Below, in pieces: positions 48,678 through 58,126 of a DNA stretch of 64,000 nucleotides. A program made the position numbers and the translations under genes. The DNA comes from Leishmania martiniquensis (taxonomy: Eukaryota; Euglenozoa; Kinetoplastea; Trypanosomatida; Trypanosomatidae), in the NCBI RefSeq assembly GCF_017916325.1, contig NC_090160.1:873501-937500 (forward strand), written 5' to 3'. Position 1 is the first letter of the stretch. Each line of letters opens with the position of its first letter. The notes beneath the pieces are model-generated. The model was not told the DNA's origin. It worked only from the letters and a program-made list of their open reading frames with translations, and searched no databases.

Positions 48678-51563
48678 ATGAGTCTCGAAGCCAGCATCGC
48701 GGTGTGCCTCCATGATTTGAAGTCTCCCTCAGGCCAGCCGGTGGCGCTTCGCGCCTCTGGAAACAGTATCAACTTCACATGCCCCCCAATTCTGAAAGCG
48801 GCCAATTTTCCTGCCAACGACACGTCTTTTTCGGCGGAGCAAGTGCTGGAGAGGCCCAATGCGGGAACCATTCACTCGAAGACCATGCTCTCTGCTGCCT
48901 CCAACTTTACGAAAAATCGACAGAACCTCGTTGTGTTTGGCTACGGCGTCCGCTCTACTCCAAAGCGTCAGCTCATGTTCGGCAGTCGCTCCGAAGAGGG
49001 CTACGCGGCGCGCACCATCGCAGAGGCTGTAACCGCGGGCAAAGGCATTTTCACTCTCTCCTGCTTCGTTATTGGCCAGGATGAGCACCTTGTGGACCTC
49101 ATCAAGGCCGAAAACGAGCTTGGTGTGATTGTGGAGTCAGTCAAGGAAGGCCCGCGTGTGCGCATGGTGGAGCGTCCCACGGTCAAGTCGAAGGCTGATG
49201 TGTCCAGCGTCCTCTCCAAGATTTCTGAGAACTATGAGAAATACTTTGGCTCAGTGCTGCTTGAGAAGCAGCCCACCCCCGAGCTGCAGGCGCTTCCACC
49301 GTACAAGGGCGAAACGATTATGCTGCAGCTGCACCGCTACGAATCTGAGGAGGATTGCAAAAACTATAACGATGCGAATTCGATGACGTTTGTGGCTCTC
49401 GGCGACTCGGAGCGACCCGTGCTCTGTGGCCTCGATGCTTCCCAGCAGGAAGTGTATGAGAAGACTAACCGCGTGCTGGTTTCTGCGGCGGGCATCGTCT
49501 CAAGCATCAAGTGTAGCCGCCTGCGCATCCCCTTCGGTAAGTCAAAGCTCAGCCAGCTAATGCGCCGCTGCTACAACGCCGAGAAGGGCAACCCGAATAA
49601 CGCCATAAACGGGCCGACGAGCACAGTCATGCTCATTCACTGCTGGACAGATGGCGTGTGGGCGGAAGAGAGCTATCACAACCTCTCCATGATCCGGCGC
49701 ATCTGCAACACCCTCGGCTCCTCCGGCATCGGCTCCATGCTGCGCGACTTGACAGCGGAGAAGTGGCGTCTCGATCAGGACATCTGTGAGCTGCGCGATG
49801 AGTTAGTGGTGGCGCGTGCAGTGTACGACTATAAGCCGTGCATCTATGAGTCCTCCAAGCCAATTGCAAACATCAAAGAAGAGGAGATGAAGCGCGTCAG
49901 CGCCATTCAGTCCAAGCGCGAAGCGGCGCGGGAGAAACAGCTCTCTTTGATCCGCGACAGGGCCAAGGAGGTGGCGACAAGGCTCATTAAGGAGCAAGAG
50001 GAGAAGAGCGGCATCTCCCTGGCAGCCCTCGAAAAGACGCTCGAGGCCAAAAAGCGCGAAAACGAGTGTCTGGTGGCCGAACGTGACAACTTGACGCGCG
50101 AATACGAGGAGGCACTCGAGAAGGTCCGTCGGAAGAAGGAGGAGGAGGAAAATGCCGTGACGCACCTCCGCGAGGAGATGCTTCAGCTGGAAGAGGAGCT
50201 GAGCGTGAGGCAGGAGGCCATCCACAGCAAGGAGAAGCAGCTTGAGATGGCAAAGCTGGACAAAGTAAAGGCCCGCGAGGCCATCCTGCGCGAGCGCGGC
50301 TACGTCGAGGCGATGCGCAAGTCTGTATTGACCGAGCGTCGCGAGCAGCGGGAGCAATGGATCAAGCAGATTAAAGATGTCAATGAGAAGGTGCTCAAAC
50401 AGCTCCGCTCTATCGGCGAGGAGCGCAGGCAGCATGGCGAGACGGTATCGGCCAAGGAAGGGGCATCTGAGCGGGCGGTGGTGCGCGACATTAAGACTAT
50501 TGAGGAATACCTGCCCAAACTCATCTCACTCGAGGACGTCCCTGTCAATCCAGAGGAGACGGAGGGCATCCGTCGCCAGTTCGATGAGGTCTTCCTACAG
50601 GAGAAGGAAAGTTACTTGGCGAGGATTGAGGAAGAGAAAGCGCGCAAGGAGAGGTTGGAGAAGGGCCTTGAGGCGTACCGTAACCGTGTGCTCGAGGTGG
50701 CGCACGCGAAAAAGAAGGAGGACCTTCAGGAGGCATCAAAGAAGCAGCAGCACCTCAACTCGCTCCTCGAACAGGTACTCGCGTACCTGCGCCACGGGGT
50801 GAAGATGATTAAGGTGTCAAGCAGAGGCCACGTGCGCCGCCGCTTCTATTTCCTCTCCGATGATGGTAAGCGCATCCACTCGTGCGAGCTCGACGGACAG
50901 GGTGCTCCAATCAACCGGCGCAAGCCGCCAGTCACGATTTGGCTGCGCGACATCCGTATGGTGGTCCTTGGTGTGTACACCGACTCCTTCGTGTCCTTCA
51001 GCTCGGAGAGCCAGCTCGTTAAGGCGCGCGCGGAGGCCGTTACGGACAACGGTACGTACCGCCATGACCCTACACAGAACGTGACACCTGCCAACATTGG
51101 CCTCAACAACTACCGTGCGTTCGCCCTGCTGCTGCGCGGCGGCAAGTCGCTCGAGGTGATTTGCGAATCTGACACAGACTGTGAGGCGTGGCTCGTGGGC
51201 CTGCGGCGCCTGCTGGGCATCAAAACGGCGACTGAGAAGATACTGGAGAAGCGTATGGAGTGTGCTCGCCCTGAGGAGCCCCCTGCGGTAGACCAGCGGG
51301 TGGAGATGAAGTTCGGTGGGCTCCTCGACGTGCGCCGCATGCGCGGATTTCTCTCGCTCTCGGCTGGCGAGGCAATTTTGTGCAGCGACAACCACATTCC
51401 GCCGGCGCTCTTCCTGCGTGTGAAGCAGGAGCTGGTGGAGAAGGCGCGCACCGGCCCCATCACCGTCTACGACGTGCGCGTATCTTCTGGGCTCGACCTG
51501 GTGCGCTCAGGCTGCATCTACGACTACATGGCGCAGCGCCGCCTCTTCCTGCTTCCGTGGTAG
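48678..51563 (+). CDS. kinesin-like pseudo-motor protein with C-terminal PH domain (TbPH1-like)
   Basis: A 961-residue protein. Residues ~1-370 align in layout with a kinesin motor, but the nucleotide site is degraded. The P-loop equivalent at 88-97 is GYGVRSTPKR, which keeps the Lys but lacks the second Gly pair and the Mg-binding Thr/Ser of GQTGSGKT. The 'KLTxLLxDSLGG' region reads SKLSQLMRRCYNAEKGNPNN. Residues ~415-700 form a long charged coiled-coil (KEEEMKRVSAIQ ... KKQQHLNSLLEQVL). Residues ~704-855 form a PH domain (RRRFYFLSDDGKRIHS ... SDTDCEAWLVGLRRLL), and ~100 residues follow. T. brucei TbPH1 has this architecture and localises with the microtubule quartet/hook complex region, so a cytoskeletal scaffold is inferred. 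Confidence 0.85.
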   Translation: MSLEASIAVCLHDLKSPSGQPVALRASGNSINFTCPPILKAANFPANDTSFSAEQVLERPNAGTIHSKTMLSAASNFTKNRQNLVVFGYGVRSTPKRQLMFGSRSEEGYAARTIAEAVTAGKGIFTLSCFVIGQDEHLVDLIKAENELGVIVESVKEGPRVRMVERPTVKSKADVSSVLSKISENYEKYFGSVLLEKQPTPELQALPPYKGETIMLQLHRYESEEDCKNYNDANSMTFVALGDSERPVLCGLDASQQEVYEKTNRVLVSAAGIVSSIKCSRLRIPFGKSKLSQLMRRCYNAEKGNPNNAINGPTSTVMLIHCWTDGVWAEESYHNLSMIRRICNTLGSSGIGSMLRDLTAEKWRLDQDICELRDELVVARAVYDYKPCIYESSKPIANIKEEEMKRVSAIQSKREAAREKQLSLIRDRAKEVATRLIKEQEEKSGISLAALEKTLEAKKRENECLVAERDNLTREYEEALEKVRRKKEEEENAVTHLREEMLQLEEELSVRQEAIHSKEKQLEMAKLDKVKAREAILRERGYVEAMRKSVLTERREQREQWIKQIKDVNEKVLKQLRSIGEERRQHGETVSAKEGASERAVVRDIKTIEEYLPKLISLEDVPVNPEETEGIRRQFDEVFLQEKESYLARIEEEKARKERLEKGLEAYRNRVLEVAHAKKKEDLQEASKKQQHLNSLLEQVLAYLRHGVKMIKVSSRGHVRRRFYFLSDDGKRIHSCELDGQGAPINRRKPPVTIWLRDIRMVVLGVYTDSFVSFSSESQLVKARAEAVTDNGTYRHDPTQNVTPANIGLNNYRAFALLLRGGKSLEVICESDTDCEAWLVGLRRLLGIKTATEKILEKRMECARPEEPPAVDQRVEMKFGGLLDVRRMRGFLSLSAGEAILCSDNHIPPALFLRVKQELVEKARTGPITVYDVRVSSGLDLVRSGCIYDYMAQRRLFLLPW

Positions 51564-51763
51564 GTGTTCTCTCGCGAGGCCGGAGGCCACTTGGGTGCTT
51601 TGCTCGCATTCCTATGCCGTACGCTATGGATGTTTGCCTCAACAAATTCCCTATTGCCATGGCGGTGTTGACCGAAACACCTTTGGCGCATGTCGCCGCG
51701 CATTTTCGCGAGTGGTTCTTCGGATCGCTGACACTTTTTTGTGGGTTCCTCTGACTGTTTGTC

Positions 51764-51795
51764 TCCTCCCCTCCCCTCCCCTCCCCTCCTCCTCC
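51764..51795. repeat. (CTCCC)n short tandem repeat
   Basis: Four near-perfect pentanucleotide units followed by CTC units; may act as part of a polypyrimidine tract. Confidence 0.85.
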
Positions 51796-52466
51796 ACTTC
51801 TTCACACAGTCTATTGTCTGTGTCTTTCTCTCTCATCTATTTTTGTTTCTTCTTTTTTCTGATGCGCGCTTAGCGGGTGAACGTCTCTTTCCTTTTTTCC
51901 ACTTTCATGAAAGGGCACGGAGGAGAGGAGAGGGAGAGAAGCAGTGAATGTGCAGACACCACGCACGCGCGAAGAAAGGAAGTCAGCATAACCAGCGAAT
52001 GTTCACAGTGAAAGAAACAATGGGCCTTCATGGCTTCCAGCTGACGCGCTCTCTCTCTTTCTCGTTCTCTCTCTAATTGGCTCGTTCCCAGCGTGCGCGC
52101 GTCCGTCTCTCTGTGCGAGGCCGCCCCTCGCATCTCTCCTCTCTTCTTCCCCAGCTGTTCTCTTCATCATTCCCTTTTGACTCTGTTTTCTTCGTCTATT
52201 GGGTCTCATTGACGACGCGCCTGCTCCACCTCCTCTTCTTCTTACATCGTCGCTGTATCCCTCTATGTCTACGTATTTGTGTGTGCCCGTGCAACGCCGC
52301 ATCTGACCTCTTTCTCGACGGCGGTTGACCATTGCGCATGCGTTGCTCTGCCGTGTGGATCGAGGACGGGTCTCAACCCCTGCGTGTTTAGTGCCGAGGC
52401 CCACTCTGGCGGAGACACACGCATGCACATACACGCAGTCCTACACCATTGCTTTCGCTGAAGAAA

Positions 52467-52667
52467 ATGGCGCTCAAGCGCATAGTCACCATCGCATTCC
52501 AGGCGATGGGTTTCCTTGCTCGCTTGGTTTTCTACTTGCTTGCTTTAGCTGTACGCTGCCGACCATTTCGTCGGCCATCTTCTCCTTCCTTCTCGTGCCC
52601 GTCCTCATCTCTCACCGCCCGCACCACTTTCTCGACTGTCTCGGGTAACAAGGAGACGTCCAACTAA
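52467..52667 (+). CDS. weak candidate: small membrane protein, possibly frameshifted
   Basis: A 66-codon frame starting MALKRIVTIAFQAMGFLARL, with a convincing amphipathic/hydrophobic first half (to ~residue 29) that then turns Ser/Pro/Arg-rich. The -1-shifted frame over the second half reads SCTLPTISSAIFSFLLVPVL before stopping, which would complete a two-helix membrane protein. The ATG is preceded by a purine-rich gctgaagaaa context. It may be a real mini-protein with a frameshift or a chance frame. Confidence 0.25.
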   Translation: MALKRIVTIAFQAMGFLARLVFYLLALAVRCRPFRRPSSPSFSCPSSSLTARTTFSTVSGNKETSN

Positions 52668-53030
52668 CAGGAAGAAACGCAGACATACGCAAACGCAAAG
52701 ACTCACCCATCTTCAGCCACACGTGCCCGCGGAAGATGATGGCGAGCGAGAAAACGCAGGCTACCTGTGCTCCCTCTAACAACCAGAGGCGACAGGTGTC
52801 GGTGGTGGCGCCATTGAAGGTCGGTAAAGCGATGCGCGGAGTAGTTGGGCATATGAAGCACAAAGACTGGTGCCCCATGGATTTCTTCGGTCTTCACTCA
52901 CGCCTCGAACCACCGCGACTCTGTCGGCACCGCTCCTCTTGGCCATTCCCGGGCCGCTCTGGATCTGCTGGAATAGCCGCCCGATAATCTGTTTCGAGTG
53001 GGCGAGTGACATCCGCTGCCTTTTCCTTGG

Positions 53031-53050
53031 TATATATATATATATATATA
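53031..53050. repeat. (TA)10 microsatellite
   Basis: Perfect TA dinucleotide run in the spacer before the gene at 53399. Confidence 0.9.
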
Positions 53051-53398
53051 CTTAGGGAACGACACTCAACGGGAGAGTACGAACTCGCCGTTTCTCCTCC
53101 TTTTTGATGTTTCGTGTGCTGCACCCTCACCGTCCCCATCTCTTTCCTCCTCTCGTGATTCTTTGCGTTCGATACATCTCTGTGTGGCTGACGCTTGCAT
53201 AAACGTGCGTCCTTGTCGCGCGCGTGCCTCTTTCGCTGCCTCCCTCCCCTCTACTCTCATTTCCCTCGCTCACCCTCTTGACCCACCAACCCCCTCTCCA
53301 CGAGTGCCCATGGAGACAGCGCGCGCGGGTGCCTCTCTTCCTTGAGTCGTTGGAAGTGGCTGCTTCACCTCTGAAGCAAGGTTCCGCTGCTGAGTCAC

Positions 53399-54184
53399 AT
53401 GGCGGAGCTCCTTAGCAAGAAGATATGGCGTCTCAAGGATGTCCTCTTCAGCCGAGATGGTGAGCATGCGGTGCGTGTTTTAAAGATTGACCATCCTTTC
53501 CGCCGCCAGCGTATCACCATTGTGCCTACTCCGCGCTACGCTAAAGAAGCGTACATGACGGACTGGGTGTACCAGCCCTACGTGAAGGAGCATACTTTGT
53601 ACGTGAGCAACGACATCTACAACCCGTTTTACGTCTTCCTGTGTCGTATACTACTTCGAAAGGGCCGATTTCCCGATTACGCCTACTTCCATCCCATGGG
53701 ACTGCCGGATTGCGTCGACGTAAACCTTAGCCGGCGTGTCTTCATAAAAAAGGAGCAGCCGTTCAAGACCCCCATGAGCACCATCTTGATGACGACAAAT
53801 CGCTTCCGAGACTCGTACCACCCGTGGGTCTCACGTCGCGTACTTAAAATAGTTGGTGAGCAGTACGTTGTTCACCCGCAAGAGGATAAGCAATCAATGG
53901 TGTTTTTGCTGCCGCCTGCCTACGTGCCAGATGTGGTCAACACACTGCAGGGTCTAGGATTCGCTGTCGCCGATACTGTTACAGCTTCCATCGGTGAGGC
54001 GGCGGCTATCAAGAAATTGAACCGCTGGAGCAACACGTCCCAGCTACTCGTGCTGGGGTACCTTTGGCTCTTGCTGGCGCTCTTTATCATAGGTGAGAGC
54101 CGCCATATTCACGCGCTCTTCCAAGACTATAAGCGGGAGCTGATCGAAAAGGCTGGCAAAGATCCGGCAAAGATGGGCCTGTAG
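53399..54184 (+). CDS. conserved-looking single-pass membrane protein, function unknown
   Basis: A 261-residue protein with an Arg/Tyr-rich soluble part (PRYAKEAYMTDWVYQPYVKE; RKGRFPDYAYFHPMGLPDCV) and one membrane segment at ~220-240 (LLVLGYLWLLLALFIIG). A short charged tail follows (ALFQDYKRELIEKAGKDPAK). No signal peptide is visible. The basic, aromatic-rich composition with a late single helix resembles kinetoplastid mitochondrial inner-membrane or mitoribosome-associated proteins, but no family motif is recognised. The ATG at 53399 is the first in frame, after a CT-rich leader. Confidence 0.82.
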   Translation: MAELLSKKIWRLKDVLFSRDGEHAVRVLKIDHPFRRQRITIVPTPRYAKEAYMTDWVYQPYVKEHTLYVSNDIYNPFYVFLCRILLRKGRFPDYAYFHPMGLPDCVDVNLSRRVFIKKEQPFKTPMSTILMTTNRFRDSYHPWVSRRVLKIVGEQYVVHPQEDKQSMVFLLPPAYVPDVVNTLQGLGFAVADTVTASIGEAAAIKKLNRWSNTSQLLVLGYLWLLLALFIIGESRHIHALFQDYKRELIEKAGKDPAKMGL

Positions 54185-55191
54185 GGACCAACAATGGCTG
54201 TGCGTTGTGTGTGTGTGTGAGTTTGTGCGATGGAGAAAGGGTCTGCGGCACTTTGAAGCCCACGGTGTGGCCGTGTGCTTACTTCCACTTGCCGCTTCCC
54301 CCTCTCCCCCGCTTTGCCTGTCGTCCTGCAGCCCGCCCCTCGTGGCCGCGTGCACGCGTCTGCAGGTGTACGAGGAAGGGCCACTAGAGGAGGTCATCCG
54401 AGGACAAAAGAGTTTCGGTTCACTCGTCTGTAGAGGGCGAGACAATGGTTAGCGTATCCTTCATCTTCGCAGCAGGCAAGGAGCCCTCTGCTTTGTAGCC
54501 CTCTCCACACTTTTTATTTCGCACCACTCGAAGAGTCTCATCGTGCGCATGGTGCTGAAAGGGGCGCATTTCGTCTTTTTGCAATAACTGCCATGCAGCT
54601 GAAAGAAACTAAAGCGGAGCGGAGGTGCGGAGGTGGCGGGGCCAGTACTCCACCTTTTGTTAGCATAAACAGCGGGTCCTCCCCTCATACGTCGCACAGG
54701 TACCGCCACCCTCTGTAGTGCTGAAGGTATTGGGAGAGCAGCGCTATACGGGGTACGAAGCAGCAGTACCTCGACGCCTGTTCTTTCGTGTGTTTCGAAA
54801 TCTGCAGCTCCTCATCCTGAGTCGTCTTTGTACGACGACTTTCGCCACTCGTTTCGTCTCATACAGCATTGAAGACCCTCTTGCGGAATCTGCTCTCCCT
54901 CCTTATGTCACAAACGAAATCAGAGTCTCGACCAGCCCCGACGTCACCGTGCAGGGTTTCCCCCTCCTCCGACACCCCTCGTTTCCCAATAGTTCATTCG
55001 ACAACCTCTTGTCATCTCCGCCCCGACTTATTTCTTGCGTTTCGTGCCTTTTTGCATTGCTGTTGTGTGTGTGCGCAGCGGCCTTATCGTGGCGCACTGC
55101 TGCCGATCTCTCTCTACCTCTCCGTCGAACCTAGCTCTGAAGCAACTTCTCACACATACCCAACACCTCCCCTGCGGCATACCTGACGATC
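54185..55191. other. intergenic spacer
   Basis: No gene seen. GT-rich at 54207-54220; CT-rich at 54940-55120 before aminopeptidase P. Confidence 0.55.
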
Positions 55192-56997
55192 ATGCCGACG
55201 GCAGTATCGGGTGCCGCCGTGCTACGCGCCGTGCGGGAGAGAATGAGGGAGGCCGCTGTGGCGGCACTCATCGTCCCTAGCGCCGATGCACACAATAGCG
55301 AGTATGTGGCGACGCATCTGCAGTGCCGCGCTTTCGTTTCTAACTTCCGTGGTAGCGCCGGTACTGCCCTGATCACGCTTGACAGAGCGCTTTTGTGGAC
55401 GGACGGGCGCTACTGGTTGGCTGCGGAGGAGGAAAAGTACCCCGAGTTCGATCTCATGAGGCAAGGCAAGCCAGAGGTTCTGTCGATGGAGGAGTGGATC
55501 ACGGTCAATCTCGGCACCAAGGCGGCTGTTGGCATGAGCCCATACGTCGCGACGGTGGCAGAGTGGGAGCAGCTGAGCAAGAACGTCAACTTGCGTCCAG
55601 TCGCGAGCATCGTTCAGGACATGATGCCGCCGGAGAAGGGCATACACAAGATGTACCTGCGCCCCGCTGAGTTTTGCGGTGCTACCTGCCAGGATCGGCG
55701 TGCTTCGATTCTCGCAGAGGTGGAGAAGAAGAACTGCGACCTCATTGTGCTCTCCGCACTGGACGAGATCGCGTGGCTCACAAACCTGCGTGGCGGCGAT
55801 GTGGAATACAACCCCGTCTTCTATGCTTATGCTGTCATTGACAAGCACCACGAGAAAGTGCGCCTCTATGTCAACCTGAGCAAGGTGACAGACGCGGTGC
55901 GCCACGCATGCGGGGACCACATCGACTTTTGTCCGTACGAGCAGCTCGAGGAGGACCTCAAGAAGCTGGCTCAGGGTCGCAAGGCGCTCGTCGATGAGCG
56001 CCAGACCAGCGAGGCTGTGTTTCGTATGTTGAAGGATGCCGGCAGCGAGACGGTGCGTGTCGTTTGCGGTCCGGCACAGAAGTTGAAGGGGATCAAAAAT
56101 GAAGTCGAACTTAAGGGCTTCCGCGACTGCCACGTGCGCGACGGTGCCGCGCTGACGCGCTACCTCGCCTGGCTCCACGATCAGGTTATAAACAAAGGTG
56201 TGACGGACCTGAACGAGTACGAGGTAGCCGTGAAGCTCGAGGAGCTCCGCGCTCAGGAGGAGCACTTTGTGCAGCTCAGTTTTAGCTCCATATCATCGAT
56301 CGGCCCTAACGGGGCAATGTGTCACTACAGCCCTGCCAAGACAGGCTCTGCCACCATTCGAAGAGACCAGTTGTACTTGATCGACAGTGGTGCCCAGTAC
56401 TGGGACGGCACCACCGACGTGACGCGCACCATCTGCTTCACAGCGCCAAGCGATGAGCAGCGCGAGGCCTACACGCTGGTGCTCAAGGGGCACATTGCGC
56501 TCAACAGCGTTGTTTTCCCAAAGGGCACAAGTGGTGTTCGGCTCGACATCCTGGCGCGTATGGCGCTCTGGAGCGCGGGACTCGACTACGCCCACGGCAC
56601 CGGACACGGCGTGGGCTCCTTCCTCAACGTGCATGAAGGCCCCCACGGCATCGGCAAGCGCCCAGTAGCCACGGAGGCGAACATGGAGCTGCACTCCGTC
56701 GTGTCGAACGAGCCTGGCTACTACAAGGACGGGCACTACGGCATCCGCATCGAGAACCTCGAGGAGGTAGTCGAATGTCCGACCAAGTACAGTGCAACCG
56801 GCTTCTACACCATGTCCCACCTCACAATGGCGCCTCTTTGCCGCGACCTCATCAATGTGAGCCTCCTCACCGAGACAGAGCGCGCCTGGGTAGACCGTTA
56901 CCACGCCAAGGTGGCTGCGAATATATTGCCGTGCCTGCAAAAGGCCGGCGATCAGATTGCCGTCGCATACCTCAAGTATCATACGCAGCCTCTCTGA
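55192..56997 (+). CDS. aminopeptidase P (Xaa-Pro aminopeptidase, M24B)
   Basis: A 601-residue metalloenzyme that removes N-terminal residues preceding proline. It has the three-domain layout of cytosolic XPNPEP1: two creatinase-like N-terminal domains (TDGRYWLAAEEE in the first) and a C-terminal pita-bread catalytic domain. All five metal ligands are visible: D398 and D409 in LIDSGAQYWDGTTDVTRT, H472 in GTGHGVGSFLNVHEGP, E507 in SNEPGYY, and E521 in GIRIENLEE. Spacing matches human XPNPEP1 (D-D 11, D-H 74). No signal peptide or glycosomal signal is present, so it is probably cytosolic, working in peptide turnover. Length equals the eukaryotic family norm. Confidence 0.97.
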   Translation: MPTAVSGAAVLRAVRERMREAAVAALIVPSADAHNSEYVATHLQCRAFVSNFRGSAGTALITLDRALLWTDGRYWLAAEEEKYPEFDLMRQGKPEVLSMEEWITVNLGTKAAVGMSPYVATVAEWEQLSKNVNLRPVASIVQDMMPPEKGIHKMYLRPAEFCGATCQDRRASILAEVEKKNCDLIVLSALDEIAWLTNLRGGDVEYNPVFYAYAVIDKHHEKVRLYVNLSKVTDAVRHACGDHIDFCPYEQLEEDLKKLAQGRKALVDERQTSEAVFRMLKDAGSETVRVVCGPAQKLKGIKNEVELKGFRDCHVRDGAALTRYLAWLHDQVINKGVTDLNEYEVAVKLEELRAQEEHFVQLSFSSISSIGPNGAMCHYSPAKTGSATIRRDQLYLIDSGAQYWDGTTDVTRTICFTAPSDEQREAYTLVLKGHIALNSVVFPKGTSGVRLDILARMALWSAGLDYAHGTGHGVGSFLNVHEGPHGIGKRPVATEANMELHSVVSNEPGYYKDGHYGIRIENLEEVVECPTKYSATGFYTMSHLTMAPLCRDLINVSLLTETERAWVDRYHAKVAANILPCLQKAGDQIAVAYLKYHTQPL

Positions 56998-57823
56998 CGT
57001 GTGGCTGAGTCATGCAGCGCGATCCGTGGAGAGGAGGAACAGTGCGAAACGAATGGCTGCTTGGCCGGAGGGCCCCAAAAGGGACGTACATGTGCTCAAA
57101 GGCAGTCGACGCGTCTCACTCCCACGCGCTTCCGCTGCTACTGCTACTGCTACTGCGTGCCGCGAGCTGTTTCATTGCGCACCTTCGACTCTCGCCCCTT
57201 GTTTCGTGCTCTGCTGCTTCCTCGGCCAACCCGTCGAAAGAAAGCAAGCGCCGATCCTTCCAACGTGGTAGCTGCACTCTCTTGCCTCTCTTGCAGACTG
57301 CCTTCTCCGCGGACCGCTGGTTCCCTGGATGACTCGGCCTGAGCACATGTTGTGCCGGTATGGCTATTGGAGAACACATCTCGGGGCCAAAGTCATCTGT
57401 GCTACCTTGTTCCACCCGCCGCTTTCCTTTGTGCGATGCCTGCCTTGCCGCTGCTTCCGTACGTTCACGTACTACTCTGGCAGAGGAGAGGCGGGGGTGT
57501 GGGAGGCTGAGCAGGTAAGGCCCATGCGCGAGCCCTGTTCTCTGCTTTCCACCTGCTTCCATTTCGGCTTCTGCTGCCTATTTGCGAGCCATATGTTGTG
57601 CGCCTCGTTTCCCACGATGTCTCTTCCGCTTCTGTGACCCAACACCTCTCTCCTTGAACTGCCTCCTGAGCACACTGTCACAATAATTCTGTCTCCCTCG
57701 CTGCCGCATCACTCCCCCCAAACACGGCCGTACACGACCGCACAAGAGTCCACAATACACCCCGCTCCTGTCACCCCACTCATTACCTCTTTCGCTCTCA
57801 CCCCCACCTCCACATATCCAACC
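56998..57823. other. intergenic spacer upstream of histone H4
   Basis: No gene seen. It contains a (CTACTG) short repeat at ~57130-57150, and CT/CA-rich sequence from 57620 to 57823 holding the H4 leader. Confidence 0.55.
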
Positions 57824-58126
57824 ATGGCCAAGGGTAAGCGCTCCACTGATGCCAAGGGCAGCCACAAACGGCAGAAGAAAGTGCTGCGCGACAACATCCG
57901 CGGCATCACGCGCGGCTCCATCCGACGCCTCGCGCGCCGCGGCGGCGTGAAGCGCATCTCGAGCGAGATCTACGATGAGGTGCGCCGCGTGCTGAAGGCC
58001 TACGTGGAGGACATTGTGCGCTGCAGCACGGCCTACACCGAGTACGCGCGCAAGAAAACTGTGACGGCGTCGGACGTCGTGAACGCGCTGCGCAAGCACG
58101 GCCACATCCTGTACGGCTACGCGTGA
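57824..58126 (+). CDS. H4: histone H4
   Basis: A 100-residue core histone. The fold is complete, with [40 protein letters not shown] and [20 protein letters not shown]. The N-terminal tail ([20 protein letters not shown]) is the divergent trypanosomatid form, lacking the K5-K8-K12-K16 GKGGKGLGK pattern of animals and plants. The start ATG lies after a CA/CT-rich leader. A single copy is seen here; Leishmania usually carries further H4 genes elsewhere. The UTRs probably mediate S-phase translational control. Confidence 0.99.
   Translation: MAKGKRSTDAKGSHKRQKKVLRDNIRGITRGSIRRLARRGGVKRISSEIYDEVRRVLKAYVEDIVRCSTAYTEYARKKTVTASDVVNALRKHGHILYGYA

Larger units (their letters stand above)
51564..53398. 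other. 1.8-kb spacer with CTCCC and TA repeats
   Basis: Contains a (CTCCC)n tract at 51764-51795, CT-rich stretches (52050-52200), a small candidate ORF at 52467-52667 (listed separately), a (TA)10 run at 53031-53050 and a CT-rich leader before 53399. Confidence 0.5.

Noticed and set aside
54718..55134. 138-codon frame before aminopeptidase P
   Set aside because: Needs a GTG start and passes through the CT-rich leader; no protein-like pattern.
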